Origin: Deltaproteobacteria bacterium
Lineage (GTDB): Bacteria > Desulfobacterota > Dissulfuribacteria > Dissulfuribacterales > QOAL01
Assembly (NCBI GenBank): GCA_026996955.1
Contig: JALWJV010000210.1
Location: 1 to 14,782, forward strand
Direction: 5' to 3'
Length of the DNA: 14,782 nucleotides
Both the position numbers and the translations under genes were made by a program. The notes beneath the pieces are model-generated. The model was not told where the DNA came from and made no database searches. It saw only the letters and a list, made by a program, of their open reading frames with translations. Positions 5,723-11,965 of this stretch are shown here, piece by piece; position 1 is the stretch's first letter; every line of letters begins with the position of its first letter.

Positions 5723-8700
5723 GCGCTATAGATCAGGAAATGTGGCAGGATTTTGTTGTTGAGGCTGAAGAGAACATGCAGGAGCTTGAGCCAAATCTGC
5801 TGCTGCTTGAACAGGACCCGGAAAACACCTCCCTCTTGAATGACTGTTTCAGAAATATGCACAGTATCAAGGGGGCTGCAAACTACATGGGGCTGGTCAA
5901 CACCGCCACCCTTGCACATCGTATGGAAAGTCTGTTTGATCATGTCCGCCAGGGCAAGGTAAGCCTTGATGAAAATGCGATGAATGTCCTGTTTGACGGC
6001 CTTGACAGAGTAAAGCAGCTTGTAAAAGAAGTTGCTGAAAACCGTGAGGAAAAGAGCCAGATTGACGACATAGTCGGTCAAATTGAGGACATTATTGAAG
6101 GCAGGGTGCAGGCGCAAGCGGCAGATGTGGGTGATGCCAGTGCACAGGGTGCTCAAAGCACGGATGATGCAGCCGCAGCCAATGAGCCTGATGATGATGC
6201 TGAACTCCTGGCAATCTTCACAGAGGAACTGAGAAGCAGGGTAAAGCAGCTTGAGAAGCTTGATACCCCTGTAGAGGCCGGGGTGATCAAAAAGATTGTT
6301 GCGGATATGGTTCGCGTTACAAACTATATCGGGATCGAGGAGCTGCTTTCAGGACTTGAAAAGGTGTCTCAAGGGTTGGCCGATACCCATTCCGGGGATG
6401 ATTCCCTTGTGGAAAAACCGGAGCTTACAGAGCTTCTTTCAGAAATCAACACCTTGCTTGCCAGGTATCTGGGAGAGGAGTTTTCTGCAGATGAGCCTGT
6501 ACAGGCAGAGGACTACGTCCTTGCCGGTGAGGAAGATGAGGAGCTTTACCGTATATTCCTGGAGTTTGTACAGGCAGAGGGTGCGCCTCTTGCCAACATC
6601 CCTGAAAAGCCTGATGCAGAATGGCTTGAAGCATGCAGGTCAGCAGTTGAAAAGCTGGCTGCATCTGCCCATTACATGGATTATCAGGATGTTGTAGCCC
6701 TGTTTGAAGAGTGGAATGAGCGTCTTGTGGAAAGTCTCTCCTCGGTTAGTGAAGACAAGCCGTTTAACGGAGAACCGCTCAGAAGGCTTTGGGCACGTTT
6801 CTGTACCATGCTTCCAGGGCTTGAAGATTATCTGGAGGCAGCAGGTCCATTTGATTTCGGAGAGGACAGCGCTGATATCTCCGGAGCTGATATCTCCGGG
6901 CAGGAAGATAATGAACAAGGGGAAATACTTGATGCCCTTGATTCAATGGATGACATGTTTGGAATTGATTCCGGAGAGGCCCTGGCACAGGAAGCATCTC
7001 CTGCCGGAGCGGAGGCAGTGCAGGGTGTACAGGGTGAAGAAGCACAGGGTGCAGAACTGTCTGGAACAGAACTGGATGCAGGTGGAGAATCAGCAGACGG
7101 ATTTCATGAGCTTGATTCCGCCCTTGATAATATGTTTTCTGACCAGCAGATGGATCAAGCTGCTGCGTCAGCTGTTACATCAGGGGCTGAAGAATTGACC
7201 GTTGATGAACCCTCAGGTGCTGCTGTTCCGGAAGATGAAGCTGAAGTTTCCGAAGAAGCACAACAGAAACAGGAACCTGTGGCTGACGCCTTTCAAAGCC
7301 AAGGCGCTTCAGGGCCTGCTCCCTATTCCGGCCCGGCAATGGGTGGGGTACCACCTGTTTCACCACCTGGCCCCACAGACGTACCTGAGTCTCCATTTGC
7401 CAGGCGTTCAGAGGGCGGAGCCTCAAAGCTTGTCAGGGTTGATCTTGCCAAGGTGGAGGCACTGCTTGAAGATGTCGGTGAGCTTGTGGTGCTCAGGGCT
7501 GCAATGATGCAGATTGCAGACGACATGAAGGAGCTTTATGGTCAGTGGCTTGAAGAAAGACGCCTAACAAACACTGAGCTTAAGCCAATGAAGCAGATCA
7601 TGATAAGGACCGCAGAGCAGACCGCCACCCTTGAAAAGGTAGTGCATCAGCTCCAGGACAGCGTTATGAAGATGAGGATGCTTCCTGTGGGCACCCTGTT
7701 CAAGCGTTATCCACGCATGATCCGTGACCTTTCCGCCAAGCTTGGCAAAAAGGTAGAGCTCAGGGTTTATGGTGAAGGAACCGCACTTGACAAGAGGGTT
7801 ATCGAGCAGATTACTGATCCCCTTCAGCACATTGTCAGAAACTGTGTTGATCATGGCATAGAGGCCCCTGAGATTCGTGAACGGCAGGGCAAGCCTTCAA
7901 CCGGAGTAATAACTCTCAGTGCCGGCCAGGAGGGCAACTTTGTTGTTATTACCATAAGTGATGACGGACGCGGACTTGACAGGGAGGCCATAATTCAGAA
8001 GGCTGTTCAAAATGGCATTATAAATGGCGAGACTGCCCGCACAATGAGTGATGAACGGGTATGGAACATGGTATTCCTGCCTGGAATCTCAACGGCATCC
8101 TCAGTGTCTGATACCTCCGGCAGGGGGGTAGGCATGGATGTGGTCAAGAATAACATTGAACGGCTTGGCGGTCAGATAAGCATCACATCCTCCCCTGGGC
8201 GCGGTACCTCGCTGACACTTCGTATCCCGCTAACCCTCGCAATTATCCAGGCACTGCTTGTGCGTGTCGGGGAACAGAATATGGCAATTCCTCTTACCGC
8301 AGTGCAGGAGACATTCAGGATATATGAAGATGATGTCAGCTCCATAGAGGGGTTTGAGATAATTTCACTGAGACAGGAGACCCTCCCGCTTATCAGGCTT
8401 GGCAGTGTGTTCCGTGGGACAGGTGCAGAGACTAACCCTGAAAAACTCTTTGTAGTCAGGGTAAAGATGCATGATATTGAGGCCGGCCTTGCTGTTGACA
8501 GGTTTATTGGCCAGCAGGAGGTGGTAATAAAACCGCTTTCCGAGTATCTCACAGATGAGCCGGGATTTTCAGGGGCAACCATCCTAGGTGACGGAACCGT
8601 AGCCCTTATTCTTGATATCCCTGCAGTGCTTGAGAGGGCAAGAAACTTTACGCTGAAGCGTCAGCAGATAATGGAACAGGCTGCCCTTGGGCTTTCAACT

Positions 8701-8727
8701 GGCGAATCGCCTCCGCTGTTTCATTAA
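5719..8727 (+). CDS. cheA: CheA-type sensor histidine kinase with one active and two decayed HPt segments
   Basis: A 1002-residue hybrid of the CheA family. Residues 1-115 form a P1/HPt domain with the phospho-accepting His48 in MHSIKGAANYMG. Two further HPt-like segments follow (about 159-250 and 273-345), in which the aligned position is Ala195 (VADMVRVTNYIG) and Glu311. An acidic, Ala/Gly/Gln-rich linker (about 375-565) replaces a recognisable P2 and contains two related motifs, LDALDSMDDMF (404-414) and LDSALDNMF (465-473). P3 dimerisation begins near residue 569. The ATPase has N box HIVRNCVDHGIE (704-715), G1 DDGRGLD (748-754), F-type PGIST (788-792) and G2 GRGVGMDVVKNNI (801-813). A CheW-like P5 closes the protein (about 840-980). 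It would autophosphorylate in trans and feed the nearby receivers. The gene overlaps the CheY gene by four bases, has GAGGAAAT as ribosome site, and is followed by a terminator. No receptor gene is present. Confidence 0.95.
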   Translation: MSAIDQEMWQDFVVEAEENMQELEPNLLLLEQDPENTSLLNDCFRNMHSIKGAANYMGLVNTATLAHRMESLFDHVRQGKVSLDENAMNVLFDGLDRVKQLVKEVAENREEKSQIDDIVGQIEDIIEGRVQAQAADVGDASAQGAQSTDDAAAANEPDDDAELLAIFTEELRSRVKQLEKLDTPVEAGVIKKIVADMVRVTNYIGIEELLSGLEKVSQGLADTHSGDDSLVEKPELTELLSEINTLLARYLGEEFSADEPVQAEDYVLAGEEDEELYRIFLEFVQAEGAPLANIPEKPDAEWLEACRSAVEKLAASAHYMDYQDVVALFEEWNERLVESLSSVSEDKPFNGEPLRRLWARFCTMLPGLEDYLEAAGPFDFGEDSADISGADISGQEDNEQGEILDALDSMDDMFGIDSGEALAQEASPAGAEAVQGVQGEEAQGAELSGTELDAGGESADGFHELDSALDNMFSDQQMDQAAASAVTSGAEELTVDEPSGAAVPEDEAEVSEEAQQKQEPVADAFQSQGASGPAPYSGPAMGGVPPVSPPGPTDVPESPFARRSEGGASKLVRVDLAKVEALLEDVGELVVLRAAMMQIADDMKELYGQWLEERRLTNTELKPMKQIMIRTAEQTATLEKVVHQLQDSVMKMRMLPVGTLFKRYPRMIRDLSAKLGKKVELRVYGEGTALDKRVIEQITDPLQHIVRNCVDHGIEAPEIRERQGKPSTGVITLSAGQEGNFVVITISDDGRGLDREAIIQKAVQNGIINGETARTMSDERVWNMVFLPGISTASSVSDTSGRGVGMDVVKNNIERLGGQISITSSPGRGTSLTLRIPLTLAIIQALLVRVGEQNMAIPLTAVQETFRIYEDDVSSIEGFEIISLRQETLPLIRLGSVFRGTGAETNPEKLFVVRVKMHDIEAGLAVDRFIGQQEVVIKPLSEYLTDEPGFSGATILGDGTVALILDIPAVLERARNFTLKRQQIMEQAALGLSTGESPPLFH
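6871..6900 (+). repeat. 15-bp tandem duplication inside the kinase linker
   Basis: GCTGATATCTCCGGA (6871-6885) is repeated as GCTGATATCTCCGGG (6886-6900), 14 of 15 bases identical. It encodes ADISG twice in the acidic linker of the CheA-type protein and keeps the reading frame. It looks like a recent slippage duplication in a length-tolerant segment. Confidence 0.9.
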
Positions 8728-8764
8728 AACTGTTTTCATATCAGCCCATTATCCGATTAATTTG

Positions 8765-8794
8765 AAAGGGCGGTACAGATTGTGCCGCCTTTTT
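8765..8794 (+). terminator. rho-independent terminator after the kinase gene
   Basis: GGCGGTAC (8769-8776) pairs with GTGCCGCC (8782-8789), with one G-U pair and a 5-base loop AGATT. The stem is extended by AAAG/TTTT pairing and followed by TTTTT at 8790-8794. It lies 38 bases after the CheA stop and closes the signalling cluster. A smaller hairpin, TTGCT/AGCAA (8793-8797 and 8804-8808), follows at once. Confidence 0.88.
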
Positions 8795-8862
8795 GCTTTA
8801 GGTAGCAATGAAATTTTTCCTGGGATTTTGCAGGAAGGGTTTGTCTGTATTTTAATGTCAAT

Positions 8863-9738
8863 ATGTTGTTTATAAGCGTTGCAATGCAAGCTGAGGCCGT
8901 GCCCTTTATCTCCGGCTTCAAGCTTCAAAAAAATCAGAATATCAAAAAGTTCAGGGTTTATGGTTCAGACAGGTGCGTGCTTGTTGTAACTGGAATCGGG
9001 CCTGTGCGAAGTGCACTGGCTACATCGTTTATGTTGACCCGTTTTAATGCCTCACCGTCTGATTTCTGGGTAAACATCGGTGTGTGTGCAGCCAGACCAA
9101 AAGCCGACATTGGCCACCTGTATATTGTAAATCGTATAAGGGATAATGTTACAGGCTCGGAGCGTTTCCCTGACATGCTCTATCGTCATGATTTTACAGA
9201 GGCAGGAGTGGAAACATGCCAATATCCTGTGATTCACCAGGACAAAATTGCCAAAGACATACTGCTTGCAGATATGGAGGCCTACGGAGCATTTGAGGCA
9301 GCCCAGCGGTTTGTTCCTCTCCACAGAATGGCAATACTGAAGGTTGTTGCTGACCATTTTACGCCGGAAAAGATCAAAACTGACCATGTTAAAAGGATGG
9401 TGAATGATGCTGCACCCAGGGCAATTAACTGGTTGAGCCAGGTTGTTTTGGAACAGGACTGCGCAAGGGAAACAATACAGGATTCAAGCCGGTTTACCGG
9501 GAGATGGGCAGTGCTTGAGAGGGCAGTTTCATCACTTGATTTGAGCAAGACCATGGCAGTTGAGTTCAGACAGGTTCTGAGATACCTGAGTCTTGTTGAT
9601 GTCCCCATGAGTAATGGCCTTGTTTTGCTTATTGAAAACATCATTTCAAATAACGCCTGTATCAAGCGCAGGGATGCCAAGAAAATACTTGCAAGGTTAA
9701 AGGAAGAGGCTCTGGGCCTGCCTGCACCGTTAAACTGA
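8863..9738 (+). CDS. nucleoside phosphorylase / nucleosidase-like protein with C-terminal extension
   Basis: A 291-residue protein whose first roughly 205 residues resemble the PNP/UDP-phosphorylase superfamily (the MTA/SAH-nucleosidase branch, COG0775). Visible family features are the opening LFISVAMQAEAVPF, VTGIGPVRSALATSFML, VNIGVCAARPKADIGHLY, and the substrate-region motif DMEAYGAFEAA followed by MAILKVVADHF, which replaces the usual KxVSD. It probably cleaves an N-glycosidic bond of a nucleoside, but the substrate cannot be read from the sequence. Residues about 210-291 are an extra, helix-rich region (FTGRWAVLERAVSSLDLS onward) not found in plain nucleosidases. ATG 8863 fits the family N-terminus, but its ribosome site is weak: the nearest purine run, AGGAAGGG at 8831-8838, is too far. 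The gene stands alone between the terminator and the downstream promoter. Confidence 0.75.
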   Translation: MLFISVAMQAEAVPFISGFKLQKNQNIKKFRVYGSDRCVLVVTGIGPVRSALATSFMLTRFNASPSDFWVNIGVCAARPKADIGHLYIVNRIRDNVTGSERFPDMLYRHDFTEAGVETCQYPVIHQDKIAKDILLADMEAYGAFEAAQRFVPLHRMAILKVVADHFTPEKIKTDHVKRMVNDAAPRAINWLSQVVLEQDCARETIQDSSRFTGRWAVLERAVSSLDLSKTMAVEFRQVLRYLSLVDVPMSNGLVLLIENIISNNACIKRRDAKKILARLKEEALGLPAPLN

Positions 9739-9757
9739 GCAAACACCCCGCCTCTGG

Positions 9758-9785
9758 TTGACATTAAATTATCTCATTCTATAAT
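9758..9785 (+). promoter_or_regulatory. consensus sigma-70 promoter, TTGACA-N16-TATAAT
   Basis: A perfect -35 (TTGACA, 9758-9763) and a perfect -10 (TATAAT, 9780-9785) are separated by 16 bases, 19 bases after the stop of the phosphorylase-like gene. The expected transcript starts near 9792 and gives a leader of about 33 bases before the ATG at 9825. No operator-like palindrome is obvious. It likely drives the isochorismatase-fold gene and the packed genes downstream. Confidence 0.85.
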
Positions 9786-9824
9786 CCCTCAACTATTCAA
9801 TTTACAAAAAAACTAGGAGATAAC

Positions 9825-10388
9825 ATGCCTCATACAGCAACCAGACTCCTTCATCCCCAGCGCAGCTGCCTTGTTGTCATCGATCCCCAGGAAAAGTTGA
9901 TGAAGGTAATACACAAGGCAGACAAGATAGCAGAGCGTATAGCCATGCTTGTTAACTGTTTCAATGCGTTGGAAATCCCGGTATTGGGTACCACACAGTA
10001 CGTTAAGGGGCTTGGGCCGTTTGTTGAGCCTCTGACCGGGCTTATCCCTGAAGAGCGTATTGTTGACAAGATGGAGTTTAATGCCTTCTCAAATTCAGAT
10101 TTTGTTGAATCCTTAAAAAGATTAGGGCCATCAATAAATTCCCTGGTGTTATGCGGCGTTGAAGCACACATCTGTGTTTACCAGACGGCTGTTGGAGCTG
10201 TGAATGCGGGTTACAATGTGTGGGTTGCCACTGATGCAGTTTCATCAAGAGAAAAAAGGAACAGGCGGGACGCCCTTGACGTAATTTCCCGGTTTGGTGC
10301 TGCAGGTCCGTCAGAGATGATAGTTTATCAACTGCTTGGAAGGGCGGGTACCCCTCAGTTCAAGGCAGTGTTGCCTTTTATAAAGTAG
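9825..10388 (+). CDS. isochorismatase-fold cysteine hydrolase
   Basis: A 187-residue cytoplasmic hydrolase of the isochorismatase-like family. The Asp-Lys-Cys catalytic set is visible: Asp20 in LVVIDPQE, Lys82 in DKMEFNAF, and Cys117 in CGVEAHICVYQT. The family cleaves amide or related bonds in varied small substrates (nicotinamidases, N-carbamoyl hydrolases, isochorismate hydrolases). The short length and CGVEAHIC motif are typical of the YcaC-like uncharacterised hydrolases rather than EntB. The substrate cannot be assigned. A neighbouring PnuC-like membrane protein makes a nicotinamide-type amide tempting, but that is only context. The ribosome site AGGAGA (9815-9820) is four bases before ATG, and a consensus promoter lies directly upstream. 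The next gene begins within 25 bases. Confidence 0.88.
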   Translation: MPHTATRLLHPQRSCLVVIDPQEKLMKVIHKADKIAERIAMLVNCFNALEIPVLGTTQYVKGLGPFVEPLTGLIPEERIVDKMEFNAFSNSDFVESLKRLGPSINSLVLCGVEAHICVYQTAVGAVNAGYNVWVATDAVSSREKRNRRDALDVISRFGAAGPSEMIVYQLLGRAGTPQFKAVLPFIK

Positions 10389-10412
10389 AGTTACAGCCTG
10401 GTGGAATTATTC

Positions 10413-10646
10413 ATGCAGCATCTGCTGCCCTGGACCCTTACTGTTATAAGTATTGTGGGAGCGGTGTTGAACATAAAAAAGAAACGCTCCAGCTTTGCTG
10501 TTTATACCGTGGCAAATATAGGGTGGATAGCTGTTAATGTTTATCATGGCATCTATGCCCAGGCTGCACTGTTTCTGGTTTTTACAGGTCTTTCCACCTG
10601 GGGCTGGATTGAATGGGGCAGGAGACAGTGGGAAGAAAGTGCGTAA
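10413..10646 (+). CDS. small 3-TM membrane protein resembling half of PnuC
   Basis: A 77-residue inner-membrane protein with three predicted membrane segments (from ATG 10413: about residues 4-22, 28-45 and 48-66), joined by the basic KKKR loop and ending in charged residues. The last segment, GIYAQAALFLVFTGLSTWGWIEW, resembles the final Y-A-x-x-x-L-Q-x-x-F...GWxxW part of PnuC nicotinamide-nucleoside transporters. PnuC has seven segments built from two 3-TM repeats, so a single 3-TM unit would have to dimerise, like SemiSWEET proteins. Transport activity is inference. An in-frame GTG at 10401 is an alternative start, but GGTGGA (10400-10405) serves as a ribosome site for ATG 10413. It lies between the isochorismatase-fold and L,D-transpeptidase genes in the same orientation. 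Confidence 0.7.
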   Translation: MQHLLPWTLTVISIVGAVLNIKKKRSSFAVYTVANIGWIAVNVYHGIYAQAALFLVFTGLSTWGWIEWGRRQWEESA

Positions 10647-10648
10647 AA

Positions 10649-10679
10649 TTGCACCATGCACTTTGATAAGGTGCAAGTG
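10649..10679 (+). promoter_or_regulatory. overlapping alternative hairpins before the L,D-transpeptidase gene
   Basis: TTGCACC (10649-10655) is perfectly complementary to GGTGCAA (10670-10676). A second, mutually exclusive stem pairs GCACTTT (10658-10664) with AAGGTGC (10668-10674), and CACTT (10659-10663) could also pair with AAGTG (10675-10679). The shared AAGGTG is the best ribosome-site candidate for the upstream GTG start at 10679. No T-tract follows, so this is not a standard terminator. A role in translation control is inference. Confidence 0.35.
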
Positions 10680-10702
10680 TGATATTGCAGGTGATATGGC
10701 TG

Positions 10703-11956
10703 ATGAGTGATAGAATGGTGTTTAGTGACAGTGATTGCAGGCGGCGTGTTGTTTATGCATTGTTCATACTTGTGTCATGTCTGTTTTGGGTGGCAGTATC
10801 CTTTGCAGCCCCTGAAGAAGACAACAGCCCGCCATATCAGGGGTCAGGAAATATAACCGCTGAGGGTATCAGCGATTCCGGTTTGTTGCCAGATAACGGG
10901 ACAGACAGTCCTGGCCAGGTCAATGCTGCCAACTCCTCTGCAGAAAATCTGTCTGATGCACCTGAACACCTTGCAGCCACTGTTCATATTGAGGGGCAGT
11001 CACCTCAACTTAAAAAATTCTGGGATAATCACCGTGACGTACTCCCCTGGGATTATGCCTATGTGGAGGATATCCCGTCTCCTGTGTTCAAGGCGCCGTT
11101 GCCGGATACTGAAGGTATCAGGCCTGTCAGGATGCTTGATGGCGGAAAGGGGACATTCAGATGGGTAAGCCTTGAGCAGCCTGAAATTATAAATGCCGGC
11201 GGGCTCCAGTGGTACAACATTAACCCTGACGAATATGTTGAGGCACGCCATCTTAAAAAATTCTGGGCATCTGATTTCCATGGAATCAACCTGAAGGAAC
11301 ATCCTCTTGATGGACGGTACGGCTGGGTGGTATTTGATGCATATTCATCCACAAAACCCGGCAGAGAAGAGTTTTTTGATGGAATGCTGCTTAAAAAACA
11401 TACGTTGGTAAGATTGTACGAAACCAGGCATATTAACGGGTGGGACTGGCACAGGGTAGGTGAGAATCAGTGGCTTGAGCAGCGCAGGATAGCAAAAATA
11501 GTTGATGAGCCACGGCCTGAATCAATCCCTGCAGATGCCAGGTGGATTGATATCAACCTCTATGAGCAGACAATCTCAGCCTATGAAGGTGACCGCAAGG
11601 TATATGTCTCACTTGTTTCATCAGGGCTTCCTGATTTTGATACGCCCACCGGCCTTTACAGGATATGGGCAAAGGTCAGGTTTGCAAAGATGAGCGGCGG
11701 GGAGAAGGGTGAGAATTTCTACTATCTTGAAGATGTCCCGTATCACATGTACTTCTTTAACGGATATGCAATACATGGTGCGTACTGGCACAACAACTTC
11801 GGGGTTAAGCAGTCACATGGCTGTGTAAATATTTCCTGTCTGGATGCAGCATGGTTTTTTGAGTGGACACGCCCAGAGGCGCCTGGTGACAAATGGAAGG
11901 TGAACAAAAAGGCAAAGGATGCCACGTGGGTCTGGATTCACGACAAGGCGGATTAG
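10703..11956 (+). CDS. exported L,D-transpeptidase (YkuD fold)
   Basis: An envelope enzyme predicted to cross-link peptidoglycan or attach proteins to it through an L,D-transpeptidase Cys. Counted from the in-frame GTG at 10679 it has 425 residues; I prefer ATG 10703 (417 residues), which gives a normal signal peptide: charged CRRR, hydrophobic VVYALFILVSCLFWVAV, cleavage near SFA-A. A low-complexity Ser/Asn/Gly/Asp-rich spacer follows, then a region (about 110-280 in GTG numbering) with SH3-like features such as EYVEARHLKKFW and NQWLEQRRI. The YkuD domain covers about 288-395: WIDINLYEQTISAYEGD, DTPTGLYRIW, and the active-site motif HGAYWHNNFGVKQSHGCVN with Cys382. A hairpin region lies upstream. 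The stop overlaps the ribosome site of the RNase G gene, so the two are translationally linked. Confidence 0.9.
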   Translation: MSDRMVFSDSDCRRRVVYALFILVSCLFWVAVSFAAPEEDNSPPYQGSGNITAEGISDSGLLPDNGTDSPGQVNAANSSAENLSDAPEHLAATVHIEGQSPQLKKFWDNHRDVLPWDYAYVEDIPSPVFKAPLPDTEGIRPVRMLDGGKGTFRWVSLEQPEIINAGGLQWYNINPDEYVEARHLKKFWASDFHGINLKEHPLDGRYGWVVFDAYSSTKPGREEFFDGMLLKKHTLVRLYETRHINGWDWHRVGENQWLEQRRIAKIVDEPRPESIPADARWIDINLYEQTISAYEGDRKVYVSLVSSGLPDFDTPTGLYRIWAKVRFAKMSGGEKGENFYYLEDVPYHMYFFNGYAIHGAYWHNNFGVKQSHGCVNISCLDAAWFFEWTRPEAPGDKWKVNKKAKDATWVWIHDKAD

Positions 11957-11965
11957 GAGAAAGCC

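Noticed and set aside
5719..8727. Frameshift or gene fusion in the 1002-residue kinase
   Set aside because: All CheA modules are in order in one frame with no internal stop; the extra length comes from HPt-like segments and a low-complexity linker.
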